Shown here: piece after piece, positions 23,646-31,171 of the stretch
Layout: each line of letters begins with the position of its first letter
Numbering within the stretch: the stretch's first letter is position 1
Assembly: GCA_041905595.1 (NCBI GenBank)
Contig: JAYRKT010000002.1
Coordinates: 129,709-193,708, forward strand
DNA length: 64,000 bases
DNA from: Aliitabrizicola sp041905595
GTDB lineage: Bacteria > Pseudomonadota > Alphaproteobacteria > Rhodobacterales > Rhodobacteraceae
Direction of reading: 5' to 3'
Translations under genes and position numbers: made by a program
Notes under the pieces: model-generated
What the model saw: only the letters and a program-made list of their open reading frames with translations
Database searches by the model: none
Told to the model about the DNA's origin: nothing

Positions 23646-24446
23646 CTAGCTGGCCCAATGATCCGAGATTTCGCGCCGTGCCTGCCAATATAGAGCGACT
23701 GCTCTTCGATAAGTCCGTGCTAGGTGCTCTGCTCGCGACGCGAGGCAGGTGGGCCGAAAGGCTCGCAAGTTCTGGTTGCAGCTCCAACAGGCGGGATATA
23801 GCCAAAAACGGCTCGAGCCATTTTGCCTGTGCGCCGCGGCGAGCGGTGGCACATGGTCGCGGATTTTTTTCGCGCGGGCCCCGCAATAGACGCAGATGTC
23901 CGGATCACATGGAGCATTTTGATAGCGCCCACCAAACGCTTCCAGTCTAGCTTCACGTCGCTCTGCGCTGGGAAGATGCCGGAATCCAGGAAGTTCAGGC
24001 ACTTCTGGAGGTCTGGCAAAATGGACAAGGAATGTCTGCCCGCTCAGGAAACGCAATCGGGCTGTACCGTAACCGTCGGCATCTAGCACCTCCCACTCTA
24101 CGCTGACCACTGGGCCAAAATCTTCCTGTTGGATCTCCTCTGGCAGCTTCAGTGTTGAAAGACCCGCAGCTTTGAGGACTTCAGAAGACGCTAGCCATGC
24201 CTCCTGAGCGATTGCCCCGCGCTGCAATCCACGCATCGCATGAACCAACTCACAAAAGCGTTTGCGTCGTACGTTTCGCCATCCGCTGACAGTTCTTATC
24301 TGTCCTGCCCAGGTCAGATCTCCATACTTCCCAAACGACTTAGCAATCGAGTAGCCTCGCGCGTTCGCACGAAACTTTACTGGTTTGCGAGCGTATGGCT
24401 TTGGCTCTGCATGCTTGGCCTTACCCTGACTTCCCATAAACGGCAC
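23646..24446 (-). CDS. HNH-type nuclease-like protein with unassigned N-terminus
   Basis: A 266-residue protein. Near residues 185-220 there is a zinc-binding HNH-like centre: CVYCGARAKKIRDHVPPLAA followed by YPACWSCNQNLRAF. It shows two Cys pairs and the Asp-His of the beta-beta-alpha metal motif, with Asn in the closing helix. The N-terminal 140 residues are basic and unassigned (KPVKFRANARGYSIAKSFGK), with a region that may be a DNA-recognition part. No signal peptide. Codon use is less GC-rich than in the core. Possible roles are island defence or homing. Start could also be ATG 24437. Confidence 0.7.
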   Translation of the reverse strand: MPFMGSQGKAKHAEPKPYARKPVKFRANARGYSIAKSFGKYGDLTWAGQIRTVSGWRNVRRKRFCELVHAMRGLQRGAIAQEAWLASSEVLKAAGLSTLKLPEEIQQEDFGPVVSVEWEVLDADGYGTARLRFLSGQTFLVHFARPPEVPELPGFRHLPSAERREARLEAFGGRYQNAPCDPDICVYCGARAKKIRDHVPPLAAAHRQNGSSRFWLYPACWSCNQNLRAFRPTCLASRAEHLARTYRRAVALYWQARREISDHWAS

Positions 24447-24633
24447 TTTGGCCTCCAGAACGCAACTTCAGCCGCCCTTGGGTACTCCAGACAGAGCCAG
24501 CGATTGCCACTTTATCCAACGTCTGTACTAGCTGACAAACCTCTCTTCAGGCTTGGCTCAGCAGGAAAGGCCAGTGGCGCACTTCGCCCATGCTGATATT
24601 GCGAGTCGCCAATGTTCATGATTTGTTCTGAAC

Positions 24634-24933
24634 ATGACCCGGCGAACGAGACCACAGTCCAAGACCGACGAAGATGCCTTTCCTGTAAGGGTATGGTTCT
24701 ATGTGCCTGAACGCGGCCTGGGGCGCCTCATGACGCCGATCTATGATTGGCTAGACCAGAACGTGGGAAGGACTAGCTACGCGGTCCACAGCGGGGGCAG
24801 CAACGCGAAGGGCGACCGCATCGCAGTATACTTTCGGCACCCAGCGGATGCACATGCGTTTGTCGGGGCTTTCCCATCCCTGGAACTTGCCGACGGCACG
24901 GTCTTTCCAGGCTATTATTCGCCGCAGAGGTGA
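24634..24933 (+). CDS. Orphan 99-residue protein
   Basis: Not recognised. Basic N-terminus (MTRRTRPQSKTDEDAF), then a compact alpha/beta-looking stretch (VRVWFYVPERGLGRLMTPIY; GDRIAVYFRHPADAHAFVGA). No signal peptide, membrane span or metal motif. It stands alone, divergent from the HNH gene (187-base gap) and convergent with the small regulator at 24989. The regular amphipathic pattern supports a real protein. Confidence 0.5.
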   Translation: MTRRTRPQSKTDEDAFPVRVWFYVPERGLGRLMTPIYDWLDQNVGRTSYAVHSGGSNAKGDRIAVYFRHPADAHAFVGAFPSLELADGTVFPGYYSPQR

Positions 24934-24988
24934 CAAACCGTCGCAGTCGGCAGGCGGACCGCCACAAGACACGCGCGAGTGGCACAGA

Positions 24989-25225
24989 TCATTCGTTTCT
25001 CCCATCCCTGACCGCTACGCCAGCACCTGCGGCGACGTGACCGCTCTCAAGGAACTGAATTCCCCGCGCTTCGAGGGTGAGCCGCACAAGCTGGACTGTT
25101 GACGCTTTGCCCTCGCCCTTGTCGAGCTTGTTGAGTGTGTTCCGGTGCAGCCCGGTCATTTCGGCAAGCTCAGGGTTGGCGATGCCCAGCGCCGCTTTAG
25201 CCATTCTGAACTGATCTGCAGCCAT
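24989..25225 (-). CDS. Small XRE-like regulator
   Basis: A 78-residue protein starting MAADQFRMAKAALGIANPEL at 25225, with a helix-turn-helix of XRE type (AEMTGLHRNTLNKLDKGEGK) and a typical partner segment (TVQLVRLTLEARGIQFLESG) as in short phage and conjugative-element repressors. The upstream in-frame extension to 25309 is judged non-coding because it lacks the fold. The ribosome site is weak. Located near the right end of the island. Confidence 0.75.
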   Translation of the reverse strand: MAADQFRMAKAALGIANPELAEMTGLHRNTLNKLDKGEGKASTVQLVRLTLEARGIQFLESGHVAAGAGVAVRDGRNE

Positions 25226-25752
25226 TCGACGCCTGAATATTTGTGCTGACAGCACGCTACTGGGAAAGGCGCAGGCTTTGCAGGCGTGGTCTGAGGTGGA
25301 CACTTCCATCGAGCCTTCAACTTAGAAGGCATTGACTGGGCCAAACTGCTGGCAGCGTCCATCATGCGCCAAGCCCAAGCCGCCTAACAGTTTTCGTCTT
25401 GCCTCCTATCGAAGGCCCCGCCCAGCGCGGGGCTTTTGCTTTTACGAATGCAGGAAACGCCGCCGATCTGCCCCAGCCTTCCGATATCACGGAAAGCTAA
25501 CTGAGCGACCAATACGCGCGCGCGTAGCACCCTTAGATTACCTAGAGTCTGGCCCGCAGTTGCCGGGGGATATCCTCAATGCAAGACACGCCGCGCCGGA
25601 ACCGATCCGGGCTGATTCGCGCGCCCATCGCCATATCGGGGCATGAAACGCCGCGCCGCACCCTTCTGAGCCTCAAGCGTTTTGAGGATGGTGGGTTTTA
25701 TGATGGGTATCAGGCAAGAAAGCCCGAAAAAACCAATAATATAAAGGATGAG
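25226..25752. other. Gene-poor right end of the island
   Basis: The 527 bases hold a possible 28-codon gene tail (25301-25387, reading HFHRAFNLEGIDWAKLLAAS to a TAA) without a start, the terminator at 25415-25440, and nothing else recognisable. A frame that crosses into the tRNA (25579-25797) is not a gene. Confidence 0.5.
25415..25440 (+). terminator. Intrinsic terminator
   Basis: GCCCCGC (25415-25421) pairs with GCGGGGC (25427-25433) around a 5-nt loop and is followed by TTTTGCTTTT. It lies 28 bases after the TAA of a degraded plus-strand frame, so it probably ended a gene now lost. Confidence 0.75.
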
Positions 25753-25766
25753 TGGCGGACCCGGAG
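25753..25766. repeat. Right attachment site copy (att), inside tRNA-Arg
   Basis: TGGCGGACCCGGAG, identical to 14387-14400. It forms the CCA end and acceptor side of the tRNA-Arg gene, which remains intact. Confidence 0.85.
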
Positions 25767-25829
25767 CGATTCGAACGCCCGACCCTCAGATTCGTAGTCT
25801 GATGCTCTATCCAGCTGAGCTACGGGTCC
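25753..25829 (-). tRNA. tRNA-Arg (anticodon ACG)
   Basis: 77 bases on the minus strand. The acceptor stem GGACCCG pairs with CGGGTCC, followed by a discriminator G and an encoded CCA. The D arm reads GCTC-AGCTGGATA-GAGC, the anticodon stem-loop TCAGA-CTACGAA-TCTGA with anticodon ACG (wobble A presumably read as inosine), and the T arm contains GTTCGAATC. The 3' 14 bases serve as the island attachment site. Confidence 0.96.
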
Positions 25830-25895
25830 GTCGTGGGACGGGCATTTAGACGCCCGCGTGGGGCAATGCAAGGCCGAAAAAGAAAAACACCGGCG

Positions 25896-27317
25896 TCAGC
25901 CGCCTTCGGCCGCGTCCAACTCCTTGGGAAGGCGGATCAGGAACTCGGTTCCTTCGGCATCGCTGCGCAACAGCTCCAGCCGCCCGCCATGACCGCGGAT
26001 CAGTTCGGCCGAGATCGCCAGACCCAGGCCCGTGCCGCCCTTGCGCGCACCGCCCTGAAACGCAGTGAAGAGATGTTCTCGCGCCTTTGGCGGAAGGCCG
26101 GGCCCGGTATCGCCAACCTTGATCCACCAGTCGCTTTCATCCTCGCCTGCCCCGATCTCGACTGTGCCGGGATTGCCGGTCGCTTCGATCGCCTGACGCG
26201 CATTGCGGACAAGGTTCGACAACACCCGATAAAGCTGCTCGCTGTCGGCGCGGATCATGAGGCCGGCCGGCACATCCAGCAGGCAGGCGACGATCGTGCC
26301 GGACGCCTCGCCCAGGCCCTCGGCCTCGACCACATCCTCGGCCAGCGGCCTCAGCGCGAAGAGCGACAGTTGCGGCGGGGGTTCCTCGGCCTTGCCGAAG
26401 GCCAGCGTGGTTTCGCACAGGTTGACCGCGCGCTTGATCGAGGCTTCGAGTTTTGGCGCCGCGCGGGCGACGACCGGATCGTCGCTGCCCTCGATCCGAT
26501 CTGCAAAGAGCTGGGCCGTGGTCAGGATGTTGCGCAGGTCGTGGCTGATCTTGGCAACCGCCGCCCCAAGCTGGGCCAGACGCTCCTTCTGCTTGAGGGC
26601 GCCGGTCAGTTGTGTCTGCATGGTCTGCAGCGTGTCTTCGGCCTCACGCAATTCCACCACTCTGGATTGCGGGGCGATGATCCGCCGGGTGTCCTCTGGC
26701 GAGGCGGCATAGGCGGTCATGTGATCGACGACGCGCCGGATCGGCACGACAAGCAGCCGCCGCACCGCAAGGAACAGCAAGACTGCGGTAACGGCCGAGA
26801 TCAGCGCCGAAATGGCCAGGATCCTCAGCCCGTATTCGATCAAGGCCTTGCGCAGGGGGCCGGTGGGCAGCGTCACCTCGATCAGCAGCCCGGCTTCCTG
26901 AACCGGGTTGCCGATCACACGGATGACATGGTTGCCCGGGTCAGCGATCAGCGCGAAGGCATCTTCGATCAGGGTCAGGGGGCCTGAGCTGCGAAGATCA
27001 TAGGTGGCCTGGATCGGTTCGGGGATTTCAGAGGACAGCACCAATTGCCGCACCTCGTCGCGCCGCAGCACCACGTTGTAGACCCCGGCATTGGCCAGCA
27101 ACTCTTTCTCGAGTTCCGGCCCGATCATCTCGTCGGTCGCCAGCGTGGCAAGCGAGGCGATCTGGGCCTTCTCGAGCTTGTCCATCAGGTAGTCGGCCCG
27201 GAATCGCGCCATCGACGGGACAAGGATCAGGATTTCGGCAAGCACGAAAAAGGCGAATGTCAGAAGCAGGAACCGCCCCGACAACGTTTTGAAAAACGAC
27301 GCTCGCCCGACCTTCAC
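25896..27317 (-). CDS. Membrane-bound sensor histidine kinase
   Basis: A 473-residue two-component kinase. TM1 is about residues 14-33 (RFLLLTFAFFVLAEILILVP) and TM2 about 167-190 (LRILAISALISAVTAVLLFL), with a periplasmic sensor between them. A HAMP-like linker follows. The phospho-acceptor helix is AAVAKISHDLRNILTTAQLF (His near 265). The ATPase domain has NLVRNARQAI (N box), VGDTGPGLPP (G1) and GGTGLGLAISAELIRGHGG (G2). No response regulator lies next to it, so its partner is unknown. 36 bases separate its start from the divergent-looking gap before the flavoprotein stop at 27363; both run on the minus strand. Confidence 0.92.
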   Translation of the reverse strand: MKVGRASFFKTLSGRFLLLTFAFFVLAEILILVPSMARFRADYLMDKLEKAQIASLATLATDEMIGPELEKELLANAGVYNVVLRRDEVRQLVLSSEIPEPIQATYDLRSSGPLTLIEDAFALIADPGNHVIRVIGNPVQEAGLLIEVTLPTGPLRKALIEYGLRILAISALISAVTAVLLFLAVRRLLVVPIRRVVDHMTAYAASPEDTRRIIAPQSRVVELREAEDTLQTMQTQLTGALKQKERLAQLGAAVAKISHDLRNILTTAQLFADRIEGSDDPVVARAAPKLEASIKRAVNLCETTLAFGKAEEPPPQLSLFALRPLAEDVVEAEGLGEASGTIVACLLDVPAGLMIRADSEQLYRVLSNLVRNARQAIEATGNPGTVEIGAGEDESDWWIKVGDTGPGLPPKAREHLFTAFQGGARKGGTGLGLAISAELIRGHGGRLELLRSDAEGTEFLIRLPKELDAAEGG

Positions 27318-27362
27318 CCAGTGCCAACCCTTCCGCCGCGCCCTCGCCGCAATAGACGAAAG

Positions 27363-28778
27363 CTATGGCAGGACACGCTGCACCAGCCGCACGACCTGCC
27401 GCAACGCAGGATTATCAAAGAGCTTGGGCGAGAAATAGGCCCCCGCCGCACGTTTCGAGACCTCCGACAGCGTCGGATACGGCAGGACCATACCTGCGAC
27501 GGCCGACAGCTTGATCCGGCTGGATACCATGAGCGCCCAAAGGCCGATCAATTCGCCCGCCTGCACGCCGGCAATGCCAGCCCCGACCACCCTTCCCCTC
27601 ACCGCCACAAGCTTGACCAGCCCTTCGGTCCGATGCTCAGCCTGGGCCCGGTCGTTGTCGTGGAACGACCAGCGCAGCACCTCGACGCGGTCGCCATGGG
27701 TTCTGCGCGCCTCGGCCTCGGTCAGGCCGACCTGGGCCAGTTCCGGATCGGTGTAGGTCACGCGGGGGATGTGATCGGTCCGCACCCTCGCCGGCAGGCC
27801 AAGTACCGCTTGGCGGATGACAATGCCGGCGTGATAGCCCGCAAGATGGGTGAACTGCCCCTGCCCCGCCGCATCGCCCACAGCGAAGACCCGCCGGTTG
27901 GAGCTCCGCAGCCGCGCATCGACCGTCACGCCCCGCTCGTCATGCGCGATCTTCGCCGCGCCAAGGTCCATCCCCTCGAAGGAAACGACGCGCCCCGTCG
28001 CCACAAGCAGATGGCTGCCCCTCAGGATCCGTCCATCCTCAAGGCGCAGGGCGACCCCGTCAGTCCAGTCGACAGAACCGACCCGGACCTCGGTCACGAT
28101 CTCTACCCCTTCCGCGCCAAGCGCCGACAGCACGATCGCCGCAAGTTCGGAATCTTCCCGCTGGAGGGCCGTCCCGGCATCGACCACTGTTACCCGGCAG
28201 CCGAGCCGGCGATGCGCCTGAGCAAGTTCGATGCCGATCGGACCGCCCCCCAGAATCAGCAGATGCTCCGGTTTCTCCCGCAGCGGAAAGATGGTTTCAT
28301 TGGTCAGATAAGGGCCATCCGTCAGCCCCGCGATCGCCGGGATACGTGGCCGCGAGCCGGTCGCGATCACGAAACGCCGGGCGCGGATGCGCTGCCCCTC
28401 GGCCTCGACCGCATCGGGCGCGACGAAGCGGGCATGGGCGCGGATCACCTGAACGCCCAGCCCCTCGAACCGCTCCTGGCTGTCGATCGGCGCGATGGTG
28501 GCGATGACCTGCGCGACATGATCCTTCACGGCTGCGAAATCGACCCTCGGCGCGACCGGCCGGATTCCAAACCTCGCCCCTGTCGTCATCGCATGCGCCG
28601 CCTTCGCCGCAGCAATCAGCGCCTTGGACGGGACGCAGCCGTGGTTCAGGCAGTCGCCGCCCATCTCGGCCGCCTCGATCAGGACAACGCGAGCACCCAT
28701 CTGCACTGCGCCCGCCGCGACGGACAGGCCGCCCGAACCGGCACCGATAACGCAAAGGTCTGTCCTGATCTCGTCCAC
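27363..28778 (-). CDS. FAD-dependent pyridine nucleotide-disulfide oxidoreductase (mercuric reductase-like)
   Basis: A 471-residue flavoprotein of the dihydrolipoamide dehydrogenase/mercuric reductase family. It has the FAD-binding CVIGAGSGGLSVAAGAVQMG at the N-terminus, the redox disulfide GGDCLNHGCVPSKAL near residue 45, NAD(P)-binding LLILGGGPIGIELAQAHRRLG near residue 175 and the FAD ATG/GD motif (RVFAVGDAAGQGQFTHLA). The C-terminal dimer domain lacks the His-Glu pair arrangement of true lipoamide dehydrogenases as far as I can see. The GTG start at 28778 has AAGGAG 9 bases upstream; a TTG at 28784 overlaps the previous stop. It is paired with a VTT membrane protein upstream, a recurrent arrangement. 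Substrate unknown. Confidence 0.88.
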   Translation of the reverse strand: MDEIRTDLCVIGAGSGGLSVAAGAVQMGARVVLIEAAEMGGDCLNHGCVPSKALIAAAKAAHAMTTGARFGIRPVAPRVDFAAVKDHVAQVIATIAPIDSQERFEGLGVQVIRAHARFVAPDAVEAEGQRIRARRFVIATGSRPRIPAIAGLTDGPYLTNETIFPLREKPEHLLILGGGPIGIELAQAHRRLGCRVTVVDAGTALQREDSELAAIVLSALGAEGVEIVTEVRVGSVDWTDGVALRLEDGRILRGSHLLVATGRVVSFEGMDLGAAKIAHDERGVTVDARLRSSNRRVFAVGDAAGQGQFTHLAGYHAGIVIRQAVLGLPARVRTDHIPRVTYTDPELAQVGLTEAEARRTHGDRVEVLRWSFHDNDRAQAEHRTEGLVKLVAVRGRVVGAGIAGVQAGELIGLWALMVSSRIKLSAVAGMVLPYPTLSEVSKRAAGAYFSPKLFDNPALRQVVRLVQRVLP

Positions 28779-28780
28779 CG

Positions 28781-29530
28781 TCAAAAGCTCCTTCCACGCC
28801 ACAACCGGATCAGGATCGGCAGCGCCGCCAGAACTGCAAGGCCGATGCCCGGCAGGATCGCCCTCCAACTCTTGAGCGCTCCCAGGTCCGGCAGCGCACC
28901 TGCGGCCAGAACCTCGCCCAGCCCGGCGCCGAACCCGGTCAGCAGCAATGCGCCCGGGATGATGCCGAAGAAAGTGGTGAAAGCGAACCGAGAAAGACTG
29001 ACCCCCATGACGGACGGGATGAGATTCGCAAGGAAGAACGGCACGACCGGTGTCAGGCGCATAAGGAACAGGACTGACAGTTCGTTGTCACGGATCCCTT
29101 CCATCACCTGCGCCGCCCTGCCGCCGCCAGACGTGATCCGCCTGCGCAGGCTCTCCCCGAATCCCAACCGGGCCGCAAGAAAGATCAGGACTGCGCCACA
29201 GGTCGCCGAAACCAGGTTGTAGAACACACCCGGAATGACACCGAACAGGAACCCGCCGGTCAGCGTCGCCACAGTCGCTCCCGGCAGGCTGAGCGTGACG
29301 ATGGCGGTATATGCAAGCATGAAAACCACCACCGCCCGGACGTAATGTGCATCCCGATAGGCGAGAAGGTCGGCATGATGCTCGGACAGCGCCTTGAGGG
29401 TCAGATCGTCCCGAAAGAGGATGGCGGCAAGCACGGCCGCGAACCCGATCAGAAAGATCGGCAGGCGGCGCCAGGGGCGCTCTGCCCCCTTCGCCTTGCC
29501 ATCCGCTCTTCCGCCCAACGCCATCCGCAT
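28781..29530 (-). CDS. TVP38/TMEM64 (VTT domain) membrane protein
   Basis: A 249-residue inner-membrane protein of the DedA-like VTT family, linked to lipid or ion handling. It begins MRMALGGRADGKAKG at 29530. Hydrophobic spans include LPIFLIGFAAVLAAILF, AVVVFMLAYTAIVTLSLPGA and the re-entrant core TLTGGFLFGVIPGVFYNLVS. The conserved LMRLTPVVPFFLANLIPSVM follows near residue 155. Upstream in-frame residues to 30016 run antisense to rpmH and are rejected. Cotranscribed with the flavoprotein downstream, possibly a redox-membrane pair. Confidence 0.9.
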   Translation of the reverse strand: MRMALGGRADGKAKGAERPWRRLPIFLIGFAAVLAAILFRDDLTLKALSEHHADLLAYRDAHYVRAVVVFMLAYTAIVTLSLPGATVATLTGGFLFGVIPGVFYNLVSATCGAVLIFLAARLGFGESLRRRITSGGGRAAQVMEGIRDNELSVLFLMRLTPVVPFFLANLIPSVMGVSLSRFAFTTFFGIIPGALLLTGFGAGLGEVLAAGALPDLGALKSWRAILPGIGLAVLAALPILIRLWRGRSF

Positions 29531-29657
29531 GCCACCCGCAGTTCCTCGGGGCCAAGACCTAGCACGTGCCTCTGCGCGGGACAGGACAGTTTTCGTGCCG
29601 CCGCCACGTCGCCCGCGTTCCGATGCAGATTCCGGCAGAAAAACCCGCTTGGCGGAA

Positions 29658-29693
29658 TTGACTTGGGCACAGGTCGCCCGTAAAGGACGGGCT
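29658..29693 (+). promoter_or_regulatory. Candidate rpmH promoter with hairpin
   Basis: TTGACT (29658-29663), a 17-base spacer, then TAAAGG (29681-29686): a good -35 and a weak -10, 72 bases before the rpmH start. The -10 sits in the loop of an inverted repeat GCCCGT-AAAGG-ACGGGC. Confidence 0.55.
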
Positions 29694-29757
29694 TCGAATG
29701 GGGGCGGCCCTCGAATCCTTCGCGGTTCGGGTTGCTCGGAAGAATTGGAGAGCCGCG

Positions 29758-29892
29758 ATGAAGCGCACGTATCAACCCTCGAACCTGGTCCGCAAGCGGC
29801 GCCACGGTTTCCGCGCCCGCATGGCGACCAAAGGCGGCCGCCTTGTGCTGGCCGCGCGTCGCGCCAAGGGCCGCAAGGTTCTGTCGGCCTGA
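29758..29892 (+). CDS. rpmH: 50S ribosomal protein L34
   Basis: A 44-residue, very basic ribosomal protein with the invariant start MKRTYQPSNLVRKRRHGFRA, then RMATKGGRLVLAARRAKGRK. Full length for the family. It heads the conserved rpmH-rnpA unit. In many bacteria this marks the origin region, but in alphaproteobacteria it does not, and no dnaA or DnaA-box cluster is seen here. Confidence 0.98.
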   Translation: MKRTYQPSNLVRKRRHGFRARMATKGGRLVLAARRAKGRKVLSA

Positions 29893-29924
29893 TCGGCCGC
29901 GAACCTCTCGCAAGGTCACAAGAC

Positions 29925-30341
29925 ATGACACCGCCGGAGGCCGGGGCCACGGGCAGCAATGCCGGGGCCGCCCCGCCGTCCCCGGCGGTTTCCGTTTGTC
30001 TTGAGGTCATCGCCAAGCGTGCCGATTTCCTGCGCGCAGCACAGGCCCGGCGTCAGGCGATGCCGGGCTTTCTCTTGCAGGCCCGCCGCCGCGGCGACGA
30101 CAGCGCGACGATCCGCGTCGGTTTCACCTGCTCGAAGAAGGTCGGCAATTCCGTCATCCGAAACCGCGCCCGGCGCCGCCTGCGCGAAGTGGCGCGGGCG
30201 ATCCTGCCCAAGGGCGGAAAACCCGGCTGGGACTATGTGCTGGTCGGCCGCCCGGCTGCGACAGTCGAGCGCCCTTTCAGTGACCTCCTGAACGACCTAT
30301 CTCAGGCCCTGACCCGCATCCACGCGGAGAAGGCCCGATGA
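29925..30341 (+). CDS. rnpA: Ribonuclease P protein component
   Basis: A 138-residue basic protein that assists the RNase P RNA in maturing tRNA 5' ends. The family signature is TIRVGFTCSKKVGNSVIRNR followed by ARRRLREVAR near residues 63-90. ATG 29925 gives a normal length; the N-terminal 20 residues are Pro/Ala-rich and may start later. It lies 32 bases after rpmH and overlaps yidD by four bases (ATGA). Confidence 0.96.
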   Translation: MTPPEAGATGSNAGAAPPSPAVSVCLEVIAKRADFLRAAQARRQAMPGFLLQARRRGDDSATIRVGFTCSKKVGNSVIRNRARRRLREVARAILPKGGKPGWDYVLVGRPAATVERPFSDLLNDLSQALTRIHAEKAR

Positions 30342-30565
30342 CCCCTCTTGCCCATCTCGTCGCCCTGCCCGTGCGGGCCTACCGGCTGGTTCTCAGTCCC
30401 TGGGTCGGCCATGGCTGCCGCTACCAGCCCACCTGTTCGGCCTATGCGCTCGAGGCACTGGACAAGCACGGAGCCATCAAGGGCAGCTGGCTCGCCGCCC
30501 GCCGCATCGGCCGCTGCCACCCCTGGGGCGGCTCGGGCTATGACCCGGTGCCACCGAAAGAGTGA
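30338..30565 (+). CDS. yidD: Membrane protein insertion efficiency factor YidD
   Basis: A 75-residue protein with the whole family pattern: YRLVLSPWVGHGCRYQPTCS, then AYALEALDKHG and RRIGRCHPWGGSGYDPVP. Three Cys are conserved. It works at the inner membrane beside YidC, whose gene follows 3.2 kb downstream after an insertion of other genes. Overlaps rnpA (ATGA). Confidence 0.96.
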   Translation: MTPLAHLVALPVRAYRLVLSPWVGHGCRYQPTCSAYALEALDKHGAIKGSWLAARRIGRCHPWGGSGYDPVPPKE

Positions 30566-31093
30566 TCACTTCTTCTCGAAGAAGATGGTGACCTGTCCGA
30601 TCCGAGCCCCCGCCTTGCGCATGTAGGCGATGTTCAGAAGCCGGTCCTCGGTCAGAAGCCACATCCAGTCGTCGAAGCCCACGCGCAGGGTGCCATCCGG
30701 CACGGGCAGGTCGATCCGGTAGGTCCAGTTGAAGGTGTCGCCCCGCTCGATCCCGCTCGCCGTCCCCAGAACGCCCGGCGCCGTGCCCTGCCAGGTATCC
30801 GGCCCGGTCTTGGTCAGCGTCCACTTCCGGTTTTCCTTCGACCCGTCCTCGTAGACGAAGTTCTCGTCCAGCGTCAGCATTTGGGTCTTGGGCTGCCAGT
30901 CACCGTCGATTGTCACCACGAAGCGGCGCCGAACCTCGCCGAAGACATCCTGGAACTGGCCGTGGGCCACCACGCGGCCGTCGAAGAATTCCTCGAGGTT
31001 CAGCTTGCGGTCGCTCAGCAGGGGATCTGATGGCCCCGGTCGGCCGGAGCAGGCGCCCAGAACAAGAAATGCTGCAAGGATGATCCAGCGCAT
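30566..31093 (-). CDS. DUF3833-family lipoprotein
   Basis: A 175-residue lipoprotein. The start MRWIILAAFLVLGACSGRPG gives a short signal peptide with lipobox LGAC. The rest is an all-beta lipocalin-like domain (LEEFFDGRVVAHGQFQDVFG; RRFVVTIDGDWQ; DDWMWLLTEDRLLNIAYMRK) typical of DUF3833. It is convergent with yidD with no gap, so the two stop codons abut. Role unknown; outer-membrane or periplasmic location. Confidence 0.9.
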   Translation of the reverse strand: MRWIILAAFLVLGACSGRPGPSDPLLSDRKLNLEEFFDGRVVAHGQFQDVFGEVRRRFVVTIDGDWQPKTQMLTLDENFVYEDGSKENRKWTLTKTGPDTWQGTAPGVLGTASGIERGDTFNWTYRIDLPVPDGTLRVGFDDWMWLLTEDRLLNIAYMRKAGARIGQVTIFFEKK

Positions 31094-31171
31094 CGCGCCC
31101 TTCCCCCAGTTGTTGTCCTGCCGTATACGCGCGGAAACGCCGACCGGATGCCCTGCGCGCGGAAAAGCCCC

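Larger units (their letters stand above)
14387..25766. mobile_element. tRNA-Arg-integrated genomic island, about 11.4 kb
   Basis: The island is bounded by the two 14-bp direct repeats. It carries an integrase at its left end, an AlpA-like regulator, a primase-ATPase block, several small DNA-binding proteins, cargo (sulfatase and outer-membrane channel) and decayed genes. Base composition is lower and more varied than in the flanks, with the stretch 15840-16500 conspicuously AT-rich. No capsid, terminase or conjugation genes are visible, so it looks like an integrated satellite or plasmid-like element rather than a full prophage. Removing it would restore a roughly 100-base gap between the tRNA 3' end and the LysR gene. 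Confidence 0.85.

Noticed and set aside
25579..25797. A 72-codon open frame ending in the tRNA-Arg region
   Set aside because: Its last third is the complement of the tRNA gene, a well-known source of false proteins; it has no ribosome site.
27045..29222. 725-codon plus-strand frame
   Set aside because: Antisense to the flavoprotein and kinase genes, with composition typical of a GC-rich shadow frame and no domain.
29758..30565. Chromosome origin near rpmH-rnpA-yidD
   Set aside because: In alphaproteobacteria oriC is not at rpmH, and no dnaA gene, DnaA-box cluster or AT-rich unwinding region is visible.
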